Made by a program: the position numbers and the translations under genes
Shown: one piece after another, positions 16,638 to 26,118 of the stretch
Position numbering within the stretch: the stretch's first letter is position 1
Layout of the letters: every line of letters begins with the position of its first letter
The notes under the pieces: model-generated
Told to the model about the DNA's origin: nothing
Seen by the model: the letters and a program-made list of their open reading frames with translations, nothing else
Database searches by the model: none
Source: Conexibacter arvalis
GTDB taxonomy: Bacteria; Actinomycetota; Thermoleophilia; Solirubrobacterales; Solirubrobacteraceae
Assembly (NCBI RefSeq): GCF_014199525.1
Contig: NZ_JACHNU010000001.1
Span: 186,001 to 250,000, forward strand
Direction of reading: 5' to 3'
DNA: 64,000 nucleotides

Positions 16638-17807
16638 TCAGCGCGCCAGGATCGAGATCGACACCGCGGCCAGCCCCGCTCCGAGCCACCCGCCTCCGTT
16701 CTCCGCGAGGGCGACGCGCGCGCCCTCGACCTGCCGCGCGCCCGCGCCGCCGCGCAGCTGGGTCACCAGCTCGACGATCTGCGAGCAGCCGGTCGCGCCG
16801 ATCGGATGGCCCTTGGAGATCAGCCCGCCGCTCGGGTTCAGCGGGAGCCGCCCGCCGAGCGACGACGCTCCCGAGCGCAGCAGCCCCACGCCGCCGCCGC
16901 CGGCCTCCACGAGGCCGAGCTCCTCGGGCACGGTCAGCTCCGCGGGCGCGGCCGCGTCGTGCAGCTCGACGAGGTCGATCGCGTCCGGCCCGACGCCGGC
17001 CTCCCGGTAGGCGGCCTGGGCCGCCGTCGCGATCGGGCTCGGCTCGGCCCGCCCAGTGCCGGAGCGCAGCACGCTGGAGAGGACCCGCACCGGGTCGGCG
17101 TCCATCCGCTCCAGCCCGCGCGCGGAGGCGAGCAGGACCGCCGCGGCGCCGTCGCCGATCGGCGAGCACATCAGCAGCGTCAGCGGGTCGGAGACCGTGC
17201 GCGACGCGAGCACCTCGTCGACGGTGACCTCGTCGCGGAACTGCGCGACCGGATTGTGCGCCGCGTTGCGATGCGACTTGACCGCGACCGCCGCGAGGTC
17301 CGCCGCCGTCGCGCCCTGGCGCGCCATCGCCTCGCGCGCCATCCGCGCGTAGATGTCCATGAACATCGAGCGCTGCGGCGCCCCGTCGCTCGGCGGCAGC
17401 TCCTCCTGGTCGACCGCGCCGCCGAAGGCCGAGAAGCTGACGGCCTTGTCCTCGTGCGACAGTCTCTCGGCGCCGATCGCCAGCACGACGTCGGCCGCGC
17501 CCGAGGCGATCGCCGAGACGCCGAGGCCGAAGGCCGTCGCGCCCGACGCGCACGCGTTCTCGACGTTGACGATCTGGGTGCCGAGCAGGCCGGTGCGGCG
17601 CAGCGCGACCTGCCCGCGGATCATCTCCTGACCGGTCACCAGGCCGGCCGCCGCGTTGGCGAAGAAGATCGAGTCGATCGCGTCGGGCTCGGCTCCCGCG
17701 TCGGCGAGCACGCCCGCGACGGCCTCCTCGGCCAGGTCGCGCAGCGTGCGGTCGTGGAACTTGCCGAAGGGGGTGTTGGCGACCCCCGCTGCAAAGACCT
17801 CGCGCAT
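16638..17807 (-). CDS. SCPx-type thiolase / acetyl-CoA acyltransferase
   Basis: The 389-residue protein is a thiolase of the SCP2-thiolase (lipid-transfer) branch. The nucleophilic Cys is in NVENACASGATAF (about residue 86). The C-terminal LNPSGGLISKGHPIGATGCSQ gives the catalytic His, with a Cys nearby. It would cleave a 3-ketoacyl-CoA with CoA in the cytosol. The ATG at 17807 follows GGAGAG. It diverges from the ligase/carboxylase operon across a 261-bp gap with a long palindrome. That suggests it thiolyses the 3-keto-acyl-CoA made by the ligase from the carboxylated ketone, as in anaerobic acetophenone degradation. Confidence 0.87.
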   Translation of the reverse strand: MREVFAAGVANTPFGKFHDRTLRDLAEEAVAGVLADAGAEPDAIDSIFFANAAAGLVTGQEMIRGQVALRRTGLLGTQIVNVENACASGATAFGLGVSAIASGAADVVLAIGAERLSHEDKAVSFSAFGGAVDQEELPPSDGAPQRSMFMDIYARMAREAMARQGATAADLAAVAVKSHRNAAHNPVAQFRDEVTVDEVLASRTVSDPLTLLMCSPIGDGAAAVLLASARGLERMDADPVRVLSSVLRSGTGRAEPSPIATAAQAAYREAGVGPDAIDLVELHDAAAPAELTVPEELGLVEAGGGGVGLLRSGASSLGGRLPLNPSGGLISKGHPIGATGCSQIVELVTQLRGGAGARQVEGARVALAENGGGWLGAGLAAVSISILAR

Positions 17808-17897
17808 GTCGGCTTCTCTCCGTCGTCGTGGGGTGAGGCGCACGACCGCGGCCGGCGCACGACGAGCGTAGGCGGGGCCGTCGCCGCCGCCTTCTAC

Positions 17898-17933
17898 GTC
17901 GATGCCAACGCGCCGGCGCGCGTTCGCATCGAC
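17898..17933. promoter_or_regulatory. 36-bp palindrome between divergent thiolase and ligase/carboxylase genes
   Basis: Left arm GTCGATGC-C-AACGCGC (17898-17913) and right arm GCGCGTT-C-GCATCGAC (17918-17933) pair over 15 of 16 positions, with a single C/C mismatch and a CGGC centre. It lies about 90 bp from the thiolase start and 136 bp from the ligase start. Its size and position fit an operator for a dimeric or tetrameric regulator acting both ways. Confidence 0.55.
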
Positions 17934-18068
17934 GCCGAAGCCGCCGCCGCGACCCGCCCGTAGCCTCGCCGAGCGCGCCCACCGCCGACGCCCGGCGCGG
18001 AACGGCGGAGCGCAGAGAGACCGGCCCGCGCGGCACGCCCGCGGCGGGCGCCAGTGAGAGGGAGGGCA

Positions 18069-19625
18069 ATGACCAGTCGCTTGGATCCGGCTGCACTGTC
18101 GAGGACGGGCGCCGAGCAGCACGGCGATCGGACCGCGCTGATCTGCGGGTCCTTCACGCAGACCTACGCCGAGCTGCACGAGCGCGGGCGGCGGCTCGTC
18201 GCCGTGCTGCGCGGGCTGGGCGTCGAGCGCGGCGAGCGCGTCGCGGTGCTCGCCGACAACTCGCCGGAGGCGCTGGAGATCATCTCCGGCCTGGCGACCG
18301 GCGGCTTCGTGCGCGCGACGCTCTATGCCCACAACAGCCCGGGCTCCAACCTCTACCTGCTGCAGCTCGTCGACGCCGCGGTGCTGCTCGTCCAGCGCCG
18401 CCACCACGACGCGATCCGCCACCTGCTGCCGCAGGCGCCGGCGCTGCGCCACGTGATCGTCTTCGACGGCGAGACGCCGGCCGGCGCGCTCCCGTACGAC
18501 CGGCTGCTGGCGGCGGCCGACCCCGCTCCGGAGGAGCCGCTGCCCGCGCTCGACGAGCTGCAGCTGATCCGCTTCTCGGCCGGCACGACCGGCAAGCCGA
18601 AGGCGATCGTCCACCTCGTCCACCAGCGGTCGGCGATCGCCCTGCAGATGTCGCGCCTGCTCGGGCCGCTCGACCCGAGCGACCGCTACGTCGCGGCGGC
18701 GCCGCTGTCGCACGCGACGTCGCTGCCGGTGTGGCCGATCATGGCGGCCGGCGGCGCGGTCGTGCTGCTGCGCCGCTTCGACGCCGGTGACCTGCTCGCG
18801 GCGATCGGGCGCGAGCGCGCGTCGATCACCTTCGGCGTGCCGACGATGGTCGACGCGGTCGCCCGCCACCCAGACGCGGCGACGACCGACCTCGGCAGCC
18901 TGCGCGCCTTCGTCTACGGCGGCGCGCCGATGACGCCGGCGGTGCTGACGCGAGGCCGCGCGGTCTTCGGCGACGTCTTCATGCAGCTGTACGGGCAGAG
19001 CGAGGCCGGCGTCCCGCTCACCGTCCTGCGCCCGGAGGAGCACGTCGGCGCCGACGCCGCGCGGCTGCGCTCGGTCGGGCGTGCGATGCAGGACACGACG
19101 ATCACGATCGTCGACGACGACCTGCGCCCGCTGCCGCCCGGCACGGTCGGCGAGGTCGCCGCGAGGTCGCCCGGGGCGATGGAGGGCTTCTGGGGCGATC
19201 CCGACGCGACCGCGCAGCGCAAGCTGCCCGACGGCACCGTGCTGACGCACGACATGGGCTACCTCGACGAGGACGGCTTCCTCTACCTGACCGACCGCAA
19301 GGAGGAGATGATCATCTCGGGCGGCTTCAACATCTGGCCGGCGGAGCTGGAGGCGGCGCTCGCCGACCATCCCGCCGTCCGCGAGGTCTCGGTCTTCGGG
19401 ATCCCGCACGAGCGGTGGGGCGAGACGCCGATGGCGGTCGTCGTGCTCGAGCCCGGCGCGGAGGCGACCGAGGAGGAGCTCGTCACGTGGTCGCGAGAGC
19501 AGCTCGGCGCGGTCAAGCGGGTCACGGCCGTCGCCTTCGCCGACGACCTGCCGCGGACTCCGATCGGCAAGGTGCTGCGGCGCAAGGCCCGCGAGCTGCA
19601 CGGCCCCTCGGCGGCGAAGGGCTGA
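18069..19625 (+). CDS. AMP-forming acyl-CoA ligase (candidate beta-keto-acid CoA ligase)
   Basis: The 518-residue protein is an ANL-superfamily ligase. It has the P-loop RFSAGTTGKPKAIVH (about residue 177), YGQSEAG (about 315), the TLTDRKEEMIISGGFNIW-type hinge region (about 410-427; the sequence begins YLTDRKEE) and the catalytic Lys in TPIGKVLRRKARE near the end. It adenylates a carboxylate and transfers it to CoA. ATG 18069 follows GAGAGGGAGGG. It is first in an operon and only 4 bp before the first carboxylase gene. In the known acetophenone pathway a benzoylacetate-CoA ligase is encoded with the carboxylase, so a 3-oxo acid is the likely substrate here; this is inference. Confidence 0.85.
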   Translation: MTSRLDPAALSRTGAEQHGDRTALICGSFTQTYAELHERGRRLVAVLRGLGVERGERVAVLADNSPEALEIISGLATGGFVRATLYAHNSPGSNLYLLQLVDAAVLLVQRRHHDAIRHLLPQAPALRHVIVFDGETPAGALPYDRLLAAADPAPEEPLPALDELQLIRFSAGTTGKPKAIVHLVHQRSAIALQMSRLLGPLDPSDRYVAAAPLSHATSLPVWPIMAAGGAVVLLRRFDAGDLLAAIGRERASITFGVPTMVDAVARHPDAATTDLGSLRAFVYGGAPMTPAVLTRGRAVFGDVFMQLYGQSEAGVPLTVLRPEEHVGADAARLRSVGRAMQDTTITIVDDDLRPLPPGTVGEVAARSPGAMEGFWGDPDATAQRKLPDGTVLTHDMGYLDEDGFLYLTDRKEEMIISGGFNIWPAELEAALADHPAVREVSVFGIPHERWGETPMAVVVLEPGAEATEEELVTWSREQLGAVKRVTAVAFADDLPRTPIGKVLRRKARELHGPSAAKG

Positions 19626-19629
19626 GGCG

Positions 19630-21489
19630 ATGGCGACCACGATCGACATCGACACCGGCGGCACCTTCACCGACGGGTTCGTCGTCCGCGACGGCGTCCC
19701 GCACACCGTCAAGGTGCTGACGACGCCGCACGACTTCGCGGTCTGCTTCCGCGAGGTGATCGCGGCCGCGGCCGACGCCGTCGACCTCTCCGTCCCCGAG
19801 CTGCTGCGCGAGACCCGCTGCGTCCGCTACGCGACGACCGTCGGCACCAACGCGCTGATCCAGCGCCGCGGCCCGCGGCTCGGCGCCGTGCTCGACACCG
19901 GCGCGGGCGCCGGCGACCCGGCCCGCTGGGGTGCCGGGGTGCTCGTCGACGCGGCGATGGTCGCGCCCGCGCCCGACGGCGAGGTCGCGCGCGACGGCGA
20001 CGCGGCCGAGCAGATCGTCGGCGCGGCGCGCAGGCTGCTCGCCGAGGGCGCCCGCAGCCTCGTCGTCTCGCTCGACGGCGAGCGCTCGCAGGCCGTCGAG
20101 GCGCGCGTGCGCGAGCTGTTCGAGGAGGCCTTCCCGCGCCACTGCCTCGACACCGTCCCGCTCCTGCTCGGCAGCGAGCTGACCGACGACCCCGACCCGG
20201 CCCGCCGCGCGGCGACGGCGCTCTTCAACGCCTACGTCCACCCAGACGTCGCCGACTACCTCTACCGCGCCGAGGACTTCCTGCGCGACAACGGCTACGA
20301 CCGGCCGCTGCTGATCGTCCACAACTCCGGCGGCGTCTCGCGCGTCGCGCGCACCGTCGCCGCCCGCACCTTCAACTCCGGCCCGATGGCCGGGCTGCTC
20401 GGAGCGCGGGCGCTGGCGCGCGCGCTCGACCTCGGCGACCTCGTCACGCTCGACATGGGCGGGACGAGCATCGACGTCGCGTTCGTCGGCCCGGAGCGGC
20501 TGCCGATGCGCGAGCACGGGCTCGTCGACGAGACCGTCGAGATCTCGCTGCCGCTGCCGGAGATCCTCGGCCTCGGCGCCGGCGGCGGGTCGATCGCCTG
20601 GCTCGACGACGGCGAGCTGCGCGTCGGCCCGCGCAGCGCCGGCGCCAAGCCCGGCCCCGCCTGCTTCGGCCTCGGCGGGACCGAGCCGACGCTGACCGAC
20701 GCCGACGTCGTGCTCGGCGTCCTGCGGCCGGAGCGGTTCATGGGCGGCGGGATGGCGATCGACGTCGACGCGGCCGCGCGCGCCGTCGCGACGATCGCCG
20801 AGCCGCTCGGCATCGGCGTCGAGCAGGCCGCCAGCCGCATCCGCGCGACCGTCCACCGCGACGTCGCCGAGCGGCTCGCGGCCGAGCTGCGCGCGCGCGA
20901 CCTCGAGCCGGGCGCCGTGACGGCGCTCGCGTTCGGCGGCAACGGCGCGACGCACGGCGCCGAGATCGCCGACCTCGCCGGCCTGGAGCGGATGGTCGTC
21001 GTCCCCTTCTCGCCCGTCTTCAGCGCCTTCGGCGCCTCGACCGCCGACGTCGCCCACCGCCACGAGGCGCGGGCCGACGGCGGCGCCGGCGCAGAGGAGC
21101 TGCGCAGCCGCGCGCTGCGCGACATGCGCGGCGAGGGCTACGCGCCGGACGAGGTGCGGGTCGAGGTCGCGGAGGTCGAGCGCGACGGCGTCGCATGGAC
21201 GGTCGTCGAGGCGACGGCGGCGCTCGGCGGCGGCGTGCCCGACCGCGGGCTCCCCACCGCCGCGCACGAGCCGCCGCCGGCGGCGACGCGCGAGGTGCGC
21301 TGGAGCGAGGCCGAAGCCGTCGCGACGGCCGTGCTCGACCGCGAGCGCGCCGCGGCGGAGGGCGTCGTCGCCGGCCCGGCGCTCGTCGACGCACCGATGA
21401 CGACGTGCGTCGTGCCGGCCGGCTGGCAGATGGAGACCGACGAGCGGGGAGTCCAGCGGCTCTCCCGGACCCGCGGGAGCGGACGATGA
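19630..21489 (+). CDS. HyuA-type subunit of a ketone (acetophenone/acetone-like) carboxylase
   Basis: The 619-residue protein has the hydantoinase A/oxoprolinase actin-like ATPase pattern: IDIDTGGTFTDGFV at the N-terminus, TTVGTNALIQRRGPRLG near residue 75, LIVHNSGGVSRVA near 235, VTLDMGGTSIDVAF near 275, and GPACFGLGGTEPTLTDADV near 345. A C-terminal region of about 100 residues ends in a PALVDAPMTTCVVPAGW motif. In acetone and acetophenone carboxylases such subunits use ATP to activate the ketone enolate or bicarbonate. It is about 90 residues shorter than its paralogue at 21851, matching the unequal pair in the acetophenone enzyme. ATGA overlap with the next gene shows coupling. Confidence 0.85.
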   Translation: MATTIDIDTGGTFTDGFVVRDGVPHTVKVLTTPHDFAVCFREVIAAAADAVDLSVPELLRETRCVRYATTVGTNALIQRRGPRLGAVLDTGAGAGDPARWGAGVLVDAAMVAPAPDGEVARDGDAAEQIVGAARRLLAEGARSLVVSLDGERSQAVEARVRELFEEAFPRHCLDTVPLLLGSELTDDPDPARRAATALFNAYVHPDVADYLYRAEDFLRDNGYDRPLLIVHNSGGVSRVARTVAARTFNSGPMAGLLGARALARALDLGDLVTLDMGGTSIDVAFVGPERLPMREHGLVDETVEISLPLPEILGLGAGGGSIAWLDDGELRVGPRSAGAKPGPACFGLGGTEPTLTDADVVLGVLRPERFMGGGMAIDVDAAARAVATIAEPLGIGVEQAASRIRATVHRDVAERLAAELRARDLEPGAVTALAFGGNGATHGAEIADLAGLERMVVVPFSPVFSAFGASTADVAHRHEARADGGAGAEELRSRALRDMRGEGYAPDEVRVEVAEVERDGVAWTVVEATAALGGGVPDRGLPTAAHEPPPAATREVRWSEAEAVATAVLDRERAAAEGVVAGPALVDAPMTTCVVPAGWQMETDERGVQRLSRTRGSGR

Positions 21490-21854
21490 ACGGCGAGCAG
21501 CGCATCGCGATCACCGAGTACCTCGACGTCGACCTCGCGTCGGAGCAGTGGACCTGCCGCCGCTGCGACGCGGCGCTCGGCGACGCGGCCGACGACTACA
21601 AGCGGCACCTGCTGATCCACGACCGCGACCCGCGCGAGGTCCACCCGGCGCGGTTCGCGACCGAGCACTCCTACGCGCCCGACCCGGCGTGGTGCCGGAT
21701 CGTCGAGTTCTACTGCCCGTCGTGCGGGACGCAGGTCGAGACCGAGTACCTGCCGCCCGGCCATCCGCTCACGCGCGACATCGAGATCGACCTCGCGTCG
21801 CTGCGGCGGATCGCCGCCGAGCGCGCCGGCGAGCGGGCGGAGGAGGCCCGATGA
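21486..21854 (+). CDS. small zinc-finger subunit of a ketone carboxylase
   Basis: The 122-residue protein has two Cys pairs, WTCRRCDAAL (about residues 19-22) and FYCPSCGTQVE (about 76-79), which look like a zinc site. Between them is a His-rich stretch (KRHLLIHDRDPREVH). The C-terminal LPPGHPLTRDIEIDL resembles the small gamma-type subunit of acetone and acetophenone carboxylases. It overlaps both neighbours by 4 bp. It lies between the two HyuA-like genes, as the small subunit gene does in the acetophenone carboxylase cluster as I recall it. It is probably needed for assembly or metal binding. Confidence 0.75.
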   Translation: MNGEQRIAITEYLDVDLASEQWTCRRCDAALGDAADDYKRHLLIHDRDPREVHPARFATEHSYAPDPAWCRIVEFYCPSCGTQVETEYLPPGHPLTRDIEIDLASLRRIAAERAGERAEEAR

Positions 21855-23983
21855 CCGAGATCAACGTCGACATCGGCGGCACCTTCACCGACTGCGTCGC
21901 GACGCGCGCCGACGGCACCGTCGCGACCGCGAAGGCGCTGACGACCCACCACGACCTCTCCGCCGGCTTCCTGCGGGCCGTCGGCGAGCTCGCCGGCGCC
22001 TTCGGCGTCGCGACCGACGAGCTGCTCGCCGAGACGGAGGCGATCCGCTACGCCACGACGCTCGGCACCAACGCGCTGATCGAGCGCAACGGGCCGCGTC
22101 TGGGCCTGCTGACGACGATGGGCCACGAGGACACCGTCCCGATCGGGCGCTGCCGCCAGTGGGGCGACGGGCTGGCGGCGAGCGAGACGCGCGACCTCGC
22201 GCGGGCCGAGCGCCCGGTCCCGCTGATCGACCCGGAGCGGATCGTCACGCTCGTCGAGCGGGTCGACTACGACGGCAGGGTCCTGATCCCGCTCGACGAG
22301 GAAGAGGTCCGCGACCGCCTCCAGCAGCTCGTCGGGCAGGGCGTGCGCGGCTTCGTCGTCGGCCTGATGAACGCCCACGCCAACCCCGACCACGAGCTGG
22401 CGGTGCGGCGCGTGATCGAGCAGGAGTACCCGAGCCAGTTCCTCGGCCGCTTCCCCGTGATCTGCTCGCACGAGGTCTCGCGCCGCTCCGGCGAGTACGT
22501 GCGCCAGATGACGGCGATCATCGACGCCTACCTGCACCGCTTCACCGCCGACCGGCTCTCCGACCTGCGCGACCGGCTGCGCGACCGCGGCTACGGCGGC
22601 CAGCTGCTGCTCGTCCACAACTCAGGCGGGATGGGCAGCCTCGCGCGCACGACCCCGGTGCAGACGGTCCACGCCGGCCCGGTCTCGGGCCTGTACGGGT
22701 CGCGCCGCGTCGCCGAGGCGCACGGCTACGACAGCGTCGTCACGACCGACATGGGCGGCACGTCGTTCGACGTCGGCGTCGTCGTCAGGGGCTCGGTGCG
22801 CTTCTACGACTTCAACCCCGTGATCGACCGCTGGCGCGTGCAGGTGCCGATGATGGACATCAAGGCGATCGGCGCCGGCGGCGGCTCGATCGCGCGCGTC
22901 GACCCGATCGCCGGCGTCGCCGTCGGCCCGGCGTCGGCCGGCTCGAACCCCGGCCCGGCCTGCTTCGGCCAGGGCGGCTCGGAGCCGACGGTGACCGACG
23001 CCAACCTCGTGCTCGGCTACCTCGACCCCGACAACTACCACGACGGGGCGATCAAGCTCGACCGCCGCCGCGCCGAGCGCGCGATCGAGCGCCGGATCGC
23101 GAGGCCGCTCGGGATCGACGTGATCGAGGCCGCCCGCCGCATCCGCCGCGTCGTCGACGAGCGCATGGGCGCGGAGATGTTCCGCGAGATCACCGTCAAG
23201 GGCTATGACCCGCGCGACTTCGCCGTCTTCTCGTTCGGCGGCGGCGGTCCGCTGCACGCGTGCGGGTACGCGGCCGCGCTCGACGCGCCGAAGGTCGTCG
23301 TCCCGCCGCACAGCTCCGTCTTCTCGGCCTCCGGCGCGGCGGGGCTGGAGCTGCTGCACATCTACGAGCGGTCGACCTGGATGATGCTGTTCGACCCGCT
23401 CACCAAGCGGCGTCTCACCGACTTCGCGCGCTTCAACGCGATCGTCGAGGAGTGCCGTGCGCAGGCGGTCGCCGACTTCGCCGCCGACGGCTACGGCCCC
23501 GACGACTTCGAGGTCACGCTCGAGCTCGACTGCCGCTCGTCGGGGCAGCTGTTCGTCACGACCTTCGCCAGCCCGGTCGAGCGGATCGAGAGCGACGCCG
23601 ACCTGATCGCGGTGATCGAAGCGTACTTCGCCGAGTTCCGCGACCGCTTCGGCGACCTCGCGCTGACGAAGGAGGTCGGCGTCTCGATCGACGTCGTGCG
23701 CCTGCGGGCGCGCGTCCCGCGCGAGCCGCTGCGCAGAGCGGCGCGGCCGTCGCGGGAGGGCGGGATCGAGGCGGCCCGGACCGGCGAGCGCGACTGCTGG
23801 TGGACCGCCGGCGGTCTCGCCCGCACGCCGGTCTACGCCTACCGGCGGCTCGCCGACGGCGCCGCGATCTCCGGCCCGGCGGTGATCGAGGCGCCTGACA
23901 CGACGATCCTCGTCGACCCCGGCTGGCACGGCCGGATGGACGAGCACGGCTTCTTCACGATGACGCGGGAGGACGCGGCATGA
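21851..23983 (+). CDS. second HyuA-type subunit of a ketone carboxylase
   Basis: The 710-residue protein has the same HyuA/oxoprolinase plan with well conserved motifs: INVDIGGTFTDCVATR, TTLGTNALIERNGPRLG, LLVHNSGGMGSLART (about residue 260), VTTDMGGTSFDVGV (about 300), GPACFGQGGSEPTVTDANL (about 375) and FSFGGGGPLHACGYA (about 465). The C-terminal half-domain ends GPAVIEAPDTTILVDPGWHG. It is full length for the family. Overlaps of 4 bp at both ends place it inside a coupled operon with the small zinc subunit before and the HyuB-like subunit after, so equal production of subunits is likely. Confidence 0.87.
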   Translation: MTEINVDIGGTFTDCVATRADGTVATAKALTTHHDLSAGFLRAVGELAGAFGVATDELLAETEAIRYATTLGTNALIERNGPRLGLLTTMGHEDTVPIGRCRQWGDGLAASETRDLARAERPVPLIDPERIVTLVERVDYDGRVLIPLDEEEVRDRLQQLVGQGVRGFVVGLMNAHANPDHELAVRRVIEQEYPSQFLGRFPVICSHEVSRRSGEYVRQMTAIIDAYLHRFTADRLSDLRDRLRDRGYGGQLLLVHNSGGMGSLARTTPVQTVHAGPVSGLYGSRRVAEAHGYDSVVTTDMGGTSFDVGVVVRGSVRFYDFNPVIDRWRVQVPMMDIKAIGAGGGSIARVDPIAGVAVGPASAGSNPGPACFGQGGSEPTVTDANLVLGYLDPDNYHDGAIKLDRRRAERAIERRIARPLGIDVIEAARRIRRVVDERMGAEMFREITVKGYDPRDFAVFSFGGGGPLHACGYAAALDAPKVVVPPHSSVFSASGAAGLELLHIYERSTWMMLFDPLTKRRLTDFARFNAIVEECRAQAVADFAADGYGPDDFEVTLELDCRSSGQLFVTTFASPVERIESDADLIAVIEAYFAEFRDRFGDLALTKEVGVSIDVVRLRARVPREPLRRAARPSREGGIEAARTGERDCWWTAGGLARTPVYAYRRLADGAAISGPAVIEAPDTTILVDPGWHGRMDEHGFFTMTREDAA

Positions 23984-26118
23984 GCGCGGCGACGACGGAC
24001 TACTTCGAGCAGCTGCTGTCGGGCCGGCCGGTCCTGTACGGGCCGGACCGCGAAATCATGGAAGAGCACCGGATCCCGCCGCGGACCGCGCGCGAGGAGG
24101 AGGCGCTCGCCGCGATCGCCGACCCGGCCGACGTGACGGTCGCGCACGCGCGGCTGGAGGCGGTGCTGGAGTCGGCGATGGAGGTGCTGCAGCAGATCTG
24201 CGTCGCGCCCGGCGCGAAGTGGGGCGACCTGACGGTCGGCATCTACTCGCGCGCCGGCGACCTCGCGCTCGCGAGCACGCGCGGCGTGAACATGTTCTCG
24301 GCGGCCGTCTCGCCGGTGCCGAAGTTCATCGGCAAGCACTGGGCCGACGAGCCGACCGTCGGCGTCCGGCCGGGCGACGTCTTCTTCCACAACGACTCGA
24401 CCTACGGCGGCACGCACAACCCCGACCACACCGTGCTCATCCCGCTCTTCTGGGAGGACGAGCACGTCGCCTGGATCGGGACGGTGATGCACGAGGGCGA
24501 CAACGGCGCGCTCGACCCCGGCGGCTTCGCGCCGTCGGCGACGACGCGCTTCGGCGAGGGCCTGCGGATCGCGCCGATGAAGATCGGCGAGAACCACGTG
24601 CTGCGGCGCGACGTGCTCAACATGTTCCAGAACCAGGTGCGCGACCCGCTCGCCTGGCTCGTCGACACGCGCGCCAAGCACTCCGCCGTGCGCGACGTCG
24701 AGCAGCGGCTGCACGACCTGATGCGCGAGCACTCGCCCGAGCTGCTGATCGCGACGCTGCGGCATCTGCTGGAGAGCACCGAGGCCGAGGTCGCCAAGCG
24801 AGTCGCGGCGTGGCCCGACGGCCGCTTCCGCTCCGTCTGCTTCGGCGACACGACGCTCCACGAGGAGCGGCTGTTCAAGCTCGCGGTCGAGATCGAGAAG
24901 CGCGGCAGCAGGCTGACCGTGCGCACGCACGGCTCGGCGCCGCAGATCGATCGCGCGATCAACGCGCAGGCGCATTACGTGCGCTCGATCGTCGGCAACG
25001 AGTTCATGGCGTTCCTGTTTGCCGACCTGCCGCGCAACGCCGGCTTCGTCTCGGCGCTCGAGTTCGACTTCGAGCCCGGCTCGATGCTCGCCGCCGACGA
25101 CGACCAGCCGACATCGCTGTCGATGCTCAGCTCGTTCGCGATGAACACGGCGCTGCACGTCGCGCTGACGAAGGCGCTGTTCGCGAACCCCGGCCAGACC
25201 GTCCCGATCGCGCCCTGGTACGCGATGATCCCGACGCTGCGGATGGCCGGCCTCAACCAGCACGGCCAGCTGCTGGCGCGCAGCGCCGTCGAGATGAACG
25301 CCGCCGGCGGCGGCGCCCGCCACGACCGCGACGGCGAGCACGCCTGCGCGCCGTTCTTCGCGACGCTCGCCGACTGGGGCGAGATGGAGGAGCGCGAGGC
25401 GGAGTTCCCGGTCGTCGGCCTGTGGCGGCGGATCCCGGAGGACAACCACGGCTTCGGCCGCCACCGCGGCGGCGCGTCGGTCGAGTGGGCTTACATGCTC
25501 TACGGCAGCAGAAGGTTCGTCTTCGCCGAGACGAGCACGGGCGGGCGCTTCCCGGTCACCGGCGGCCTGTTCGGCGGCTACGGCGGGCCGTGCACGCCGC
25601 TGACGCGCGTGCGGCCGCGCAACGGATTCGAGGACGTGCGGGCGTGGCTGGCCGCCGGCGCCGAGGGCCTCTCCTACGACGCCGCGAAGGTCGTCGAGCG
25701 CCGCCCGATCGACGCCGACTACACCGTCAGCAGACCGGACGTGATCCCGGCGCCGGTCGTCGAGGGCGAGTTCTGGATCCAGCGGATGGGCGGCGGCGGG
25801 GGCTACGGCGACCCGCTCGAGCGCGAGCCCGAGGAGGTCGCCGTCGACCTGCGCCGCGGGCTGATCAGCCCCGAGGTCGCCAGCTCGGTCTACAAGCTCG
25901 TCTGGAACGGCGACCGCTGCACGCCCGACCTCGACGCGACCGCCGCCGCGCGCGACGCCGAGCGCCGCGCACGGCTGGAGCGCGGGCTTCCGTACGACGC
26001 ATTCGTCGCCGCCTGGCGGCGCGACGCCCCGCCCGCGGAGGTGCCGTACCTTGGCTCGTGGGAGTGGGAGGCGCCGGCGGAGTGGGCGTCGGAGTCCGAG
26101 TCGGAGGAGGCGGCGTGA
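23980..26118 (+). CDS. HyuB-type (carboxylase alpha-like) subunit of a ketone carboxylase
   Basis: The 712-residue protein belongs to the hydantoinase B/acetone carboxylase alpha family. It has VRPGDVFFHNDSTYGGTHNPD near residue 130, GTVMHEGDNGALDPGG near 165, PMKIGENHVLRRDVLNMF near 200, and in the C-terminal half FPVTGGLFGGYGGPC near 525 and a Gly-rich RMGGGGGYGDPLERE near 600. These proteins carry the carboxylation site of acetone and acetophenone carboxylases. It overlaps its neighbours by 4 bp on each side. With two HyuA-like subunits, one zinc subunit and one HyuB, the set matches acetophenone carboxylase better than the three-subunit acetone carboxylase or the two-subunit hydantoinase. 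Confidence 0.87.
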   Translation: MSAATTDYFEQLLSGRPVLYGPDREIMEEHRIPPRTAREEEALAAIADPADVTVAHARLEAVLESAMEVLQQICVAPGAKWGDLTVGIYSRAGDLALASTRGVNMFSAAVSPVPKFIGKHWADEPTVGVRPGDVFFHNDSTYGGTHNPDHTVLIPLFWEDEHVAWIGTVMHEGDNGALDPGGFAPSATTRFGEGLRIAPMKIGENHVLRRDVLNMFQNQVRDPLAWLVDTRAKHSAVRDVEQRLHDLMREHSPELLIATLRHLLESTEAEVAKRVAAWPDGRFRSVCFGDTTLHEERLFKLAVEIEKRGSRLTVRTHGSAPQIDRAINAQAHYVRSIVGNEFMAFLFADLPRNAGFVSALEFDFEPGSMLAADDDQPTSLSMLSSFAMNTALHVALTKALFANPGQTVPIAPWYAMIPTLRMAGLNQHGQLLARSAVEMNAAGGGARHDRDGEHACAPFFATLADWGEMEEREAEFPVVGLWRRIPEDNHGFGRHRGGASVEWAYMLYGSRRFVFAETSTGGRFPVTGGLFGGYGGPCTPLTRVRPRNGFEDVRAWLAAGAEGLSYDAAKVVERRPIDADYTVSRPDVIPAPVVEGEFWIQRMGGGGGYGDPLEREPEEVAVDLRRGLISPEVASSVYKLVWNGDRCTPDLDATAAARDAERRARLERGLPYDAFVAAWRRDAPPAEVPYLGSWEWEAPAEWASESESEEAA

